The position numbers and the translations under genes are program-made. From Candidatus Kapaibacterium sp. (GTDB lineage: Bacteria > Bacteroidota > Ignavibacteria > Kapaibacteriales > JAEUSM01), in assembly GCA_016788785.1 (NCBI GenBank), contig JAEUSM010000006.1, positions 62,001 to 126,000 of the forward strand: 64,000 bases of DNA, written 5' to 3'. Position 1 is the first letter of the stretch. Every line of letters starts with the position of its first letter. Below, in pieces: positions 1 through 6,579 of the stretch. Under the pieces are notes generated by a model. It was not told the origin of the DNA, did not search any database, and saw only the letters and a program-made list of their open reading frames with translations.

Positions 1-1
1 C

Positions 2-115
2 TGTGAATTCGTTGCCTACCACGGTGAAACGTTACTCGCAAACGGCACCCAAACCCAACATTACTTTCCCCAATCCAAAATCGACACGTTGATAAGTAAT
101 GCTTATAAGCGGTAG
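2..115 (+). CDS. C-terminal end of an unidentified protein (cut by window edge)
   Basis: An open frame enters from the left edge and ends at a TAG at 113-115, giving 37 residues that begin CEFVAYHGETLL and end ISNAYKR. The composition (NGTQTQHYFPQSKID) looks like a real protein tail, and the frame stops just before the repeat cluster. I do not recognise the family; the rest of the gene lies outside the window. Confidence 0.5.
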   Translation, partial: CEFVAYHGETLLANGTQTQHYFPQSKIDTLISNAYKR

Positions 116-132
116 GGGGGAGTTTTTAAAAA

Positions 133-168
133 TCCCTCTCCCTGACCCTCTCCCTTCAAGGGAGAGGG
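133..168. repeat. REP-like palindrome, copy 1
   Basis: A leading TCCCTCTCCCTGA is followed by a perfect inverted repeat, CCCTCTCCC (146-154), loop TTCAA, GGGAGAGGG (160-168). Its GC content contrasts sharply with the surrounding AT-rich DNA. It belongs to the same element family as 213-270 and 316-353. Confidence 0.75.
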
Positions 169-212
169 AATATCCTTTTCGTTCTTTTCTTGCGTAAAAA
201 CCCATAAAACAA

Positions 213-270
213 CCCCCTCTACCTTGAAGGGAGATGTCCACTGAGGCTCTCGAAGTGGATGGGGTGAGGG
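213..270. repeat. REP-like palindrome, copy 2 (diverged, extended)
   Basis: A variant copy: CCCCTCTACCTTGAAGGGAGA is followed by a second stem, TCCACT ... AGTGGA, and then GGGGTGAGGG. It shares the core and the trailing GGGG(T/A)GAGGGATT with copy 3. The extra stem suggests an insertion in the element or a related subfamily. Confidence 0.6.
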
Positions 271-315
271 ATTATATTACAACAAACTTCTTAATAACTA
301 AGCCCAAAAACAACA

Positions 316-353
316 CCCTCTCCCTCGAAGGGAGAGGGATGGGGAGAGGGATT
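316..353. repeat. REP-like palindrome, copy 3
   Basis: Perfect inverted repeat CCCTCTCCC (316-324), loop TCGAA, GGGAGAGGG (330-338), followed by ATGGGGAGAGGGATT. The core differs from copy 1 only in the loop. Such extragenic palindromes are usually dispersed through a genome; only this cluster is visible here. Confidence 0.75.
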
Positions 354-418
354 CACTATCCAAAAACAAATTTCACCAAATACCTAAACAATTGCCATAA
401 AAAGACAATATAATTATG

Positions 419-426
419 TATATTTG
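419..426 (+). promoter_or_regulatory. Bacteroidetes-type -7 element TATATTTG
   Basis: TATATTTG matches the TAnnTTTG consensus of the Bacteroidota primary sigma factor and lies 32 bases before the ATG chosen for the gene at 458. Transcription would start near 433, so an upstream ATG at 416 cannot be the start. No clear -33 TTTG is seen at ideal spacing. Confidence 0.5.
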
Positions 427-457
427 TCTTAGTTATAATAATCGAAAGGTAAAGATA

Positions 458-1075
458 ATGAGCACATTACAGCATTTACATCAAATTTACACTCAATATG
501 TCAAACTTGCTTATTTGACAGATGTTTTGTATCACAATTTTGCAAATGAGAAATTGGAAGAAAATAATATTGATATTCTAATTAAAGATTCAATATTAGT
601 AGCTTGGAGTGCATTTGCTCGTTCTTTATTAGATTGTCTATTAACTGAAAATAAAAGTGAAAATGAAAACAGAAAAGATGACTTGATAGCCATAGATTTT
701 TTTAATTCTCAACTAGTAAATGAATATTTAGCTACTCAAAATAAACTAAAAAGTTGTTTTGAAGTAACTGAATTTAAAAAGAGCATCCATAAATATTCCC
801 TACATTTGACGTATTTTAATAACCCAGAAATTGAAGAATATCGAAGAAAAGTATTTGAATACTTTGATTTTATTCATTATGCAATGAATAATTTTCTTAT
901 CTATTTAAAAAGAGTAGAAGAATTTGAACCTATAATGAATAAGTATCCTTTAATTGTTCTAGAATTTTCAACAACAACCCCAGATTTTAAAATGAAGATA
1001 TCAGGTGAAGTTAGAGGTATTACGTTATTGTCAAACTTAAGATTATTCGATGCTCTAAATGACATGAAGTTTTGA
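458..1075 (+). CDS. Hypothetical helical protein
   Basis: A 205-residue protein of unknown family. The ATG at 458 is preferred because it follows AAAGGTAAAG and lies downstream of the TATATTTG element; an ATG at 416 precedes the likely transcription start. The sequence is charged and rich in predicted helix, with no signal peptide, membrane span or recognisable catalytic motif. A run near the middle (ENKSENENRKDD) looks like a flexible loop. The gene stands alone between a REP-like cluster and the hairpin array, a setting typical of accessory genes. An all-helical HEPN-type or phage-defence role is possible but unsupported by any motif I can see. Confidence 0.6.
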   Translation: MSTLQHLHQIYTQYVKLAYLTDVLYHNFANEKLEENNIDILIKDSILVAWSAFARSLLDCLLTENKSENENRKDDLIAIDFFNSQLVNEYLATQNKLKSCFEVTEFKKSIHKYSLHLTYFNNPEIEEYRRKVFEYFDFIHYAMNNFLIYLKRVEEFEPIMNKYPLIVLEFSTTTPDFKMKISGEVRGITLLSNLRLFDALNDMKF

Positions 1076-1154
1076 CTAATTTTTGTTTAGAAAATCCTAT
1101 ATCGGAGCTTTTTTTTGTCGTGCACTGTCACAATGTCGTGTATATTGTGTGAAA

Positions 1155-1171
1155 GTAAGGAAATTTCTTAC
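1155..1171. promoter_or_regulatory. Near-palindrome, possible operator
   Basis: The 17 bases form an inverted repeat with arms GTAAG and CTTAC around GAAATTT. It lies 18 bases before a TATATTTG element (1189-1196), overlapping where the -33 contact should be, so it could be a repressor site for transcription into the hairpin array. No regulator is identified. Confidence 0.25.
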
Positions 1172-1188
1172 CGTAATTTACATTTTCG

Positions 1189-1196
1189 TATATTTG
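1189..1196 (+). promoter_or_regulatory. Bacteroidetes-type -7 element TATATTTG
   Basis: TATATTTG matches TAnnTTTG. Transcription from about 1203 would read into the first hairpin of the array and give a transcript of about 205 bases with no credible coding frame. A TATAAT at 1215-1220 is an alternative. Confidence 0.4.
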
Positions 1197-1375
1197 TATT
1201 CTATACTCTTACTTTATAATCAATTATTCTATGCCGTCATTACAGTGGATTGGGAAAGATTTTTAAATCAATTGTATTAGGATAATTGTGAAAGAACAAT
1301 GAACTTGCACTGAAAACGTTTATAAATTAGCTGTCTGGAGTTGAGAATGAAATTGTTTTCATCGTTTTACTCCTT

Positions 1376-1410
1376 AGTCATCATACTTCATAGGTATGAT
1401 GACTTTTTTT
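1376..1410 (+). terminator. Array hairpin 1 (family A)
   Basis: Perfect 11-bp stem AGTCATCATAC / GTATGATGACT with a 7-base loop, followed by seven T. This is a textbook intrinsic terminator on the plus strand. CTCCTT (1370-1375) immediately precedes it, and a small stem ATGAAA/TTTCAT sits at 1347-1362. Confidence 0.8.
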
Positions 1411-1502
1411 GTGTCTCAAACAATTTTCGTTTTTATTCAACGTTGATTAATCTGACTAAATGAATAAGTTCATGAGGTCTCCTTTAAGGAAAAATAAAAA
1501 TA

Positions 1503-1545
1503 GCATAAGACCATCAAGCAAAATGTTTGGTGGTTTTATGCTTTT
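1503..1545 (+). terminator. Array hairpin 2 (family B)
   Basis: A 17-bp stem with arms GCATAAGACCATCAAGC (1503-1519) and GTTTGGTGGTTTTATGC (1525-1541), a 5-base loop and TTTT after it. Every position pairs in plus-strand RNA if G-U is allowed. CTCCTTT lies at 1479-1485. Confidence 0.75.
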
Positions 1546-1623
1546 GTACAATCTGTTTATTTTAAAACCGTAATATAATTTAGGTTACGATTTTGTGCTG
1601 TCATAATCGCAATCTCCTTTAAA

Positions 1624-1664
1624 GCATAAGACCATCAAGCAGAAATGTTTGGTGGTTTTGTGTT
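1624..1664 (+). terminator. Array hairpin 3 (family B)
   Basis: The 5' arm (1624-1640) is identical to hairpin 2; the 3' arm is GTTTGGTGGTTTTGTGT (1647-1663), two changes that remain G-U pairs on the plus strand. The T-tract is weak (TTATAAAA), so termination may be partial. CTCCTTT lies at 1614-1620 and a CGATT/AATCG stem at 1588-1609. Confidence 0.65.
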
Positions 1665-1677
1665 ATAAAAGAAATAA

Positions 1678-1705
1678 TTGAACAAACATTACGTTTAAAT
1701 ATACT
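1678..1705 (+). promoter_or_regulatory. Sigma70-like promoter before array unit 4
   Basis: TTGAAC (1678-1683) and TATACT (1700-1705) are separated by 16 bases. Transcription would start near 1712, giving an RNA of about 80 bases that ends at the T-tract 1785-1790. It does not match TAnnTTTG, so its use in this lineage is uncertain. Confidence 0.35.
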
Positions 1706-1755
1706 AATGAATACATGACTCATTTCAAGTTTGTCTACTGAAATGAAAGCCTCCG

Positions 1756-1790
1756 AGTCATCATATCTGTACTGGTATGGTGACTTTTTT
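1756..1790 (+). terminator. Array hairpin 4 (family A)
   Basis: Arms AGTCATCATATC (1756-1767) and GGTATGGTGACT (1774-1785) pair at all 12 positions as plus-strand RNA, with G-U pairs replacing A-U of hairpin 1. TTTTTT follows. CTCC is at 1751-1754, and a 7-bp stem CATTTCA/TGAAATG lies at 1721-1745. Confidence 0.75.
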
Positions 1791-1886
1791 GTATTCAATA
1801 AAATACATCATCTATCGTATAATAGTTATCGAAAGTCTATGGGAATTTGTTCACATAGGAGACTCCTATCGTAAAGTGTGAAAAAA

Positions 1887-1929
1887 GCATAAGACCATCA
1901 AGCAGAAATGTTTGGTGGTTTTGTGTTTT
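1887..1929 (+). terminator. Array hairpin 5 (family B)
   Basis: Same arms as hairpin 3 (1887-1903 and 1910-1926) with loop AGAAAT and a TTTT tail. Six A precede it, so on the minus strand it is also followed by T6 and may terminate the opposing gene at 1936. CTCC at 1863-1866 sits in an inverted repeat ATAGGAG-A-CTCCTAT. Confidence 0.7.
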
Positions 1930-1935
1930 ATGACA

Positions 1936-2748
1936 TCACTCCTTCAAGGCACCGGATGTGAGTGATTGAATGATTTGTTTTTGGAAGAAGAGGAAGAGAA
2001 TAAGGACTGGGAGTGAGGAGATTCCTGCACCTGCCATCAAATGCCCCCAGTCGATGGATTGTTTGCCAAGATAGAATGCAAGTCCGACTGGAAGTGTACG
2101 CAGGTTTGGGTCTGAAACAAAAAGAAATGGAAAGAGAAACGAATTCCAATGAAAAAGGAAAATGTAGACGGTTAAAACTGATAGAATGGGTTTACAAAGT
2201 GGGAAAACGATACGAAAAATGATTCGAAGCTCAGATGCACCGTCGATTCGAGCAGCTTCTTCGATGTCTTTTGGAACGGATTCGAGATATTGTTTCACCA
2301 AAAATATCCCAAATGGCGATACTAACCAAGGAAGTATCAACGCTGCGTAGGTGTCCAACCACCCAAAAACCGCCATCATTTTATACAGAGGTATCATTAT
2401 CACTTGTGCCGGAATAAACAACACCAGTAGCACCGAACCAAAAAGCCACGCCGTTTTTTTTGAATTCAATTTGCGTGCAAATACATACGCAGATGTGTAG
2501 CAGAAAAGAAGATTCGCAATGGTAATTACTGAAGCAACCAATATTGAATTGAGAAAATAAATGGTGTAATTATCAGTTGAAAATGCGTCTGTATAGTTGA
2601 CAATAGTGAATGAACTAGTAAGCAATTCCCAAAACGTAGTATACTGCTCTGGAGTTGATTTGAGTGACAAAAGAATCATCAATCCTAATGGCAAAATCAT
2701 TGCCATTGCAACTATTGTGAGTACGCCATACCGAAAAAGTGATTTCAT
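1936..2748 (-). CDS. Sugar-type ABC transporter permease (MalG/UgpE family)
   Basis: A 270-residue inner-membrane permease, the usual length for MalG/UgpE-type subunits of carbohydrate ABC importers. It has about six hydrophobic segments and the EAA coupling loop (EEAARIDGASELR, residues 163-175) that docks on the ATPase. The start codon overlaps the nadD stop by four bases (ATGA), so it is translated from the nadD message. No partner permease, binding protein or ATPase lies in the window, which is odd for an importer component; they must be elsewhere or the gene is an orphan. The substrate cannot be read from the sequence. Confidence 0.88.
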   Translation of the reverse strand: MKSLFRYGVLTIVAMAMILPLGLMILLSLKSTPEQYTTFWELLTSSFTIVNYTDAFSTDNYTIYFLNSILVASVITIANLLFCYTSAYVFARKLNSKKTAWLFGSVLLVLFIPAQVIMIPLYKMMAVFGWLDTYAALILPWLVSPFGIFLVKQYLESVPKDIEEAARIDGASELRIIFRIVFPLCKPILSVLTVYIFLFHWNSFLFPFLFVSDPNLRTLPVGLAFYLGKQSIDWGHLMAGAGISSLPVLILFLFFQKQIIQSLTSGALKE

Positions 2749-3353
2749 GGAGCGTAAAACCCTTTGACGTTAATGTAACGCTCAACTTCAGGATGCACTA
2801 AGTTAGTGATAGGACGTTTCGTTGCGATTCGGTGGCGTATTTCCGTAGAAGAAATATCGATAAATGGTGCATTAATCCATATTGGAGGACGTTGGTCAGA
2901 CGAAGAAAGTTTTTTGTAATAATCTTGGTCTAAAATTACTTCTTTCAATGCTCGACGTGTGATGCACAATTGAACATTATCGACAATATCTCGCCATTGA
3001 TGCCACGATTGGAACAATCGCGATTGATCTTCTCCAATGAGCAAATACAATTGAGAGTTCGGATATTTACTTTTCAAATGATGCACAGTATCGATGGTAT
3101 ATGAGACCTTTTGTTGTTTAATTTCATAATCATCAATAGAAAAATTTTCATTGCCCTTGATAGCAAGTTCTAACATTCTCATACGGTCAATATCATCAAC
3201 AATTGGTGCTTCTGTAACCTTAAACGGTGATTTATACGTCGGTATGAAAATACAATGATCCAACTTCATTTGCTCCATAAAATACATAGCGTGTATTGTG
3301 TGAGCAATATGAACCGGATTGAACGAACCACCAAAAAAACCAATTCTTTGCAT
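2745..3353 (-). CDS. nadD: Nicotinate-nucleotide adenylyltransferase
   Basis: This 202-residue cytoplasmic enzyme joins nicotinate mononucleotide and ATP to nicotinate adenine dinucleotide in NAD synthesis. GGSFNPVHIAH at residues 8-18 is the nucleotidyltransferase (T/H)xGH-type motif, and SSTEIR near the C-terminus is the second family signature. Length fits the family. It starts nine bases from the divergent lipoprotein gene at 3363 and overlaps the ABC permease downstream by four bases. No pathway partners lie beside it. Confidence 0.93.
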   Translation of the reverse strand: MQRIGFFGGSFNPVHIAHTIHAMYFMEQMKLDHCIFIPTYKSPFKVTEAPIVDDIDRMRMLELAIKGNENFSIDDYEIKQQKVSYTIDTVHHLKSKYPNSQLYLLIGEDQSRLFQSWHQWRDIVDNVQLCITRRALKEVILDQDYYKKLSSSDQRPPIWINAPFIDISSTEIRHRIATKRPITNLVHPEVERYINVKGFYAP

Positions 3354-3362
3354 AGAAATAAA

Positions 3363-4346
3363 ATGAACGTAGAGAAAATAATTATAAAATCAGTGTTCTT
3401 GCTTTTGATTTTAGGATTGAGTAATTGTTCACCAACATCTCAAAATCAACCAATACCAGAGCCAACATTTCGAACATTTGTAACAAAAATACAATCTCAC
3501 AAACAAAGCAGAAATGCTTTGACAATCGAACCACTTTCAGGTCAGAGACCACTACAAATTGAACTCAAGATAAACGGAAATACGTACAAAGATACGGTTT
3601 TAGTGACAAAATCTATCGTAGAATTTCAATCCCCAGATGTAAGTACGATTTGCTCTATAATCGGAACAACAACAGACGGTAAAAAATTCACCAAGGAAAT
3701 TCCGATTGAAATCATTTCACAAACAACTCCCGAAATGGTTCTCATAGGCGATACTTTGTGGGCAGCTACAAGCGAAATAACCCAAAGAATGTGGGAAGCA
3801 GTAATGGATACGAACGAATCTACTGTTGTTGGAGAAAACTACCCAATTGAAAAAGTAAGCTGGTATGAAGCAATAGAGTATTGTAACAGATTGTCTTTAT
3901 CCAGAGGTTTTACACCTTACTACATTTACGAAGCAGACACAATACGTTACGACAAAAATTCGAAAGGATATCGATTGCCATTCGAATATGAATGGATTTT
4001 TGCCACATTCAATTCTGCAAAAACTGCTTTATTTAATGGAGAACTAACGCACGAAGGATGTTTTCCCTTGGATACATTATTAGATGAAATTGGTTGGTAT
4101 TGTGCAAATACTCAGTTCCCAAGACCTGTGAAATTGAAAAAAGCAAATGATTTTGGACTTTTTGATGTTCACGGAAATGTATGGGAATGGTGCAATGATT
4201 GGGTCCTTCCCTTTGGAGATACCAAGTTACTCAAAGGTGGTTCTTGGTACAACGATGCACACTTTTCGATGCGAACACATTTTTACAATCTTCATCCAGC
4301 AGATAAGTTCAGAATTTACTCTTTCAGAGTATTTCGGTCAAACTAA
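3363..4346 (+). CDS. SUMF1/FGE-domain lipoprotein
   Basis: 327 residues with an N-terminal lipoprotein signal (hydrophobic stretch ending LGLSNC, lipobox cysteine at about residue 20). A short beta-rich region follows, then from about residue 125 a formylglycine-generating-enzyme-like (SUMF1) domain: EITQRMWEAVMD, YPIEKVSWYEAIEYCNRLS, YRLPFEYEW and DVHGNVWEWCNDW are its usual signatures. In Bacteroidota, lipoproteins of this fold include the gliding/T9SS proteins GldK and GldJ, but most members have non-catalytic roles. The start at 3363 is chosen because upstream codons overlap nadD and lack a signal peptide. Exact role unknown. Confidence 0.85.
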   Translation: MNVEKIIIKSVFLLLILGLSNCSPTSQNQPIPEPTFRTFVTKIQSHKQSRNALTIEPLSGQRPLQIELKINGNTYKDTVLVTKSIVEFQSPDVSTICSIIGTTTDGKKFTKEIPIEIISQTTPEMVLIGDTLWAATSEITQRMWEAVMDTNESTVVGENYPIEKVSWYEAIEYCNRLSLSRGFTPYYIYEADTIRYDKNSKGYRLPFEYEWIFATFNSAKTALFNGELTHEGCFPLDTLLDEIGWYCANTQFPRPVKLKKANDFGLFDVHGNVWEWCNDWVLPFGDTKLLKGGSWYNDAHFSMRTHFYNLHPADKFRIYSFRVFRSN

Positions 4347-4371
4347 ATTTTTCGTTTTTCCTGAACTTTAG

Positions 4372-4379
4372 TATCTTTG
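4372..4379 (+). promoter_or_regulatory. Bacteroidetes-type -7 element TATCTTTG before purH
   Basis: TATCTTTG matches TAnnTTTG and lies 26 bases before the purH ATG, giving an expected start near 4386 and a leader of about 19 bases. It probably drives purH, tmk and perhaps the following protease gene. Confidence 0.6.
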
Positions 4380-4404
4380 TACTTTCTGTACAAAAATATA
4401 CTAC

Positions 4405-5943
4405 ATGAATCTTTCTATACAACGAGCATTATTAAGCGTTTCGGATAAAAGTGGACTATTAGAGTTAGCAACTGCATTGGTTGCAAAAGGGGTAGAAATT
4501 ATTTCAACAGGGGGTACTGCAACCTACCTTCGAAACAACGGAATCACGGTTACTTCTTTACAAGATATTACTAACTTTCCTGAAATTATGGATGGCAGAG
4601 TGAAAACTTTGCATCCAAATATTTACGGTGGAATATTAGCAAATCTTGCAGTCGAAGATCACAAAAAAGCACTCATCGACCATTCAATTTTATCAATTGA
4701 TTTGGTAGTTGTGAATCTCTACCCTTTTGAAGAAACTGTCAAAAAACCACATTCAACCCACGAAGATATAATTGAGAATATTGACATTGGTGGACCATCG
4801 ATGGTTCGTGCTTCAGCAAAAAACTACCTTTGGACAACTATTCTCACTCATCCAAACCAATACACTACATTTTTAGAATATTTCAACGATACTTCTTCAA
4901 TTCCAGAGGAATATAGACTTCAGTTAGCAAAAGAAGCATTCCAACATACAGCTTATTACGATGCAAAAATAAGTGCTTATTTTGAAACGAAATCTGAGGA
5001 TACTCTTTCATCTGTGTCGGTTTTAGGATATAAAGAAGATTTTCCTTTGCGTTATGGTGAAAACAACCACCAAAATGCAAAATTATATGGTGAATTTTCC
5101 TCGATTTTTACAAAACTACACGGTAAAGAACTTTCGTACAACAATATCGTTGATACTGATTCTTCTGCAAAGTTATGTGCAGAATTTGAAGAACCAACTG
5201 TAGTCATAATCAAACACAATAACCCTTGTGGAGTTGGTTCAAGTGCAAATTTGATCTCAGCATTTGAAAAAGCATTTTCGACGGATGTAGTTTCACCATT
5301 TGGTGGTATTATTGCAGTTAATCGTGAAGTTGATTTGAAGTTTACACAACGAATCGAATCATTGTTTTTGGAATTGTTAGTTGCACCAAGTTTCACTCCA
5401 GAGGCATTAGAATATCTCCGCAAAAAGAAGGATAGAAGGATTGTCACTGTAGATTATTCCCTTCTGAAATCATCAAACGTTAGAGAAATAAAATCTGTCA
5501 GTGGCGGTATTTTGGTGCAAGAAAGCGATAATATTCTCTTTGATAGCGAACAACTACGTTGCGTTACTAACCGACAACCAAGTGAAGAGGAATTACAAGC
5601 AATGCATTATGCGTTGAAAATTGCAAAACATGTGAAATCCAATGCAATTGTTTACGCTTCAGCCGACCAATCATTAGCAATAGGTGCTGGACAAATGTCA
5701 AGAGTAGATTCTGCAAGAATTGCCGTTTTAAAAGCGAAAGAAGCTGGAATAACACTCAAAGGTTCTGCTGTGGCATCGGATGCATTTTTCCCATTTGCAG
5801 ATGGTTTAATGCAAGCAGTAGAAGCTGGAGCAACTTCGGTTATTCAACCGGGTGGTTCAAAACGAGATGACGAAGTGATAGCTGCAGCGAATGAACATAA
5901 TATTACAATGATGTTTACTGGAATACGACACTTTAAACACTAA
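4405..5943 (+). CDS. purH: Bifunctional AICAR transformylase / IMP cyclohydrolase
   Basis: 512 residues, the standard PurH length. It catalyses the last two steps of IMP synthesis: formyl transfer from 10-formyl-THF to AICAR, then ring closure. The N-terminal MGS-like cyclohydrolase domain shows LSVSDKSGL and STGGTATYL. The transformylase domain carries the catalytic KHNNPCG motif (K270, H271), and the C-terminal part shows [19 protein letters not shown] promoter lies just upstream and tmk follows at once, so both nucleotide enzymes are co-transcribed. A formate-dependent purine enzyme (purT) is at the other end of the window. Confidence 0.97.
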   Translation: MNLSIQRALLSVSDKSGLLELATALVAKGVEIISTGGTATYLRNNGITVTSLQDITNFPEIMDGRVKTLHPNIYGGILANLAVEDHKKALIDHSILSIDLVVVNLYPFEETVKKPHSTHEDIIENIDIGGPSMVRASAKNYLWTTILTHPNQYTTFLEYFNDTSSIPEEYRLQLAKEAFQHTAYYDAKISAYFETKSEDTLSSVSVLGYKEDFPLRYGENNHQNAKLYGEFSSIFTKLHGKELSYNNIVDTDSSAKLCAEFEEPTVVIIKHNNPCGVGSSANLISAFEKAFSTDVVSPFGGIIAVNREVDLKFTQRIESLFLELLVAPSFTPEALEYLRKKKDRRIVTVDYSLLKSSNVREIKSVSGGILVQESDNILFDSEQLRCVTNRQPSEEELQAMHYALKIAKHVKSNAIVYASADQSLAIGAGQMSRVDSARIAVLKAKEAGITLKGSAVASDAFFPFADGLMQAVEAGATSVIQPGGSKRDDEVIAAANEHNITMMFTGIRHFKH

Positions 5944-6567
5944 ATGCTCATAACATTTGAAGGAATAGATGGCTCTGGAAAAAGTACCCAAGTGCAATTA
6001 CTTGCATCTTGGTTGCAGGAACGTGGTAAAAAAGTAGCCACTTTTCGTGAACCGGGTGGTACCGTAATTACAGAAAAAATTCGTTCAATATTGCTAAATA
6101 AAGATACTGAGGAACTAAGTTACAAAGCTGAGTTGTTATTGTTTTTAGCGGCAAGAAATCATTTGTTAATGACGAAAATACTTCCTCTTTTGCAAAATGA
6201 AACCATTGTAATTCTTGATAGATTTTCTGACTCAACGATAGCGTATCAAGGATTTGGAAGAGGATTAAATGTCGAAGAAATACAACAACTGATTGAATTC
6301 GCAACAGACAAATTACGTCCGCATGTAACTTTTTATTTGGATATGTGTTTTACAGATACTGTAAAACGACTTTCTGCTGAATCTTCGCGTTTAGATCGAT
6401 TCGAAACATTGGGAGAATCGTTTTTCGAAAAAGTTAGAGCAGGGTATCATTTTTTGCAAAAAAGAGAAGCACAAAGAATAAAGATGATATCAGGAAAAGA
6501 AAGTATCGAGACAATACATTCTTTTATAATAAAAGAACTACAAGAAAATTTTTCATCATTACTATAG
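5944..6567 (+). CDS. tmk: Thymidylate kinase
   Basis: This 207-residue cytoplasmic kinase phosphorylates dTMP to dTDP. The P-loop GIDGSGKST is at residues 6-14, REPGGT follows, and the DRFSDSTIAYQG stretch is the family's DR(Y/F) motif. Its ATG directly follows the purH stop codon with no gap, implying translational coupling. Length and motifs are normal for the family. Confidence 0.96.
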   Translation: MLITFEGIDGSGKSTQVQLLASWLQERGKKVATFREPGGTVITEKIRSILLNKDTEELSYKAELLLFLAARNHLLMTKILPLLQNETIVILDRFSDSTIAYQGFGRGLNVEEIQQLIEFATDKLRPHVTFYLDMCFTDTVKRLSAESSRLDRFETLGESFFEKVRAGYHFLQKREAQRIKMISGKESIETIHSFIIKELQENFSSLL

Positions 6568-6579
6568 ATGGGTTTTTCC

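Larger units (their letters stand above)
116..457. other. Intergenic region with REP-like palindromes
   Basis: No convincing protein gene lies here. The stretch holds three GC-rich palindromic elements built on CCCTCTCCC/GGGAGAGGG (listed separately) and ends in an AT-rich part with a TATATTTG promoter element just before the next gene. An open frame on the minus strand across it is made of the repeats and is not coding. Confidence 0.7.
1203..1930 (+). ncRNA. Candidate array of five small-RNA or attenuator units
   Basis: No credible protein gene lies between 1076 and 1935. Instead, five units follow one another about 110 to 135 bases apart. Each ends in a long hairpin plus a T-tract, and each has the short motif CTCC (CTCCTT in three) at 1370, 1479, 1614, 1751 and 1863, shortly before that hairpin. 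Four units also have a smaller upstream stem. The terminal hairpins fall into two families in the order A-B-B-A-B. Differences between copies within a family are A-to-G or C-to-T changes in the 3' arm that keep pairing as G-U only in plus-strand RNA. A sigma70-like promoter (TTGAAC, 16 bases, TATACT) precedes the fourth unit. Tandem small RNAs with exposed CUCC are one reading; a stack of attenuators or a terminator array is another. Confidence 0.5.

Noticed and set aside
32-241. Open frame on the minus strand
   Set aside because: It is composed of the REP-like repeats and overlaps the plus-strand gene tail; composition is not protein-like.
133-353. Repeated GC-rich blocks that could suggest a CRISPR array
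   Set aside because: Copies differ in length, are palindromic, have irregular spacing and no cas genes are near; they fit REP-like elements.
1083-1280. 65-residue open frame on the plus strand
   Set aside because: It starts at a TTG, has no family signature and overlaps the palindrome and the promoter leading to the hairpin array.
3255-3362. N-terminal extension of the SUMF1 lipoprotein
   Set aside because: It overlaps nadD in full and hides the lipoprotein signal peptide that starts at 3363.
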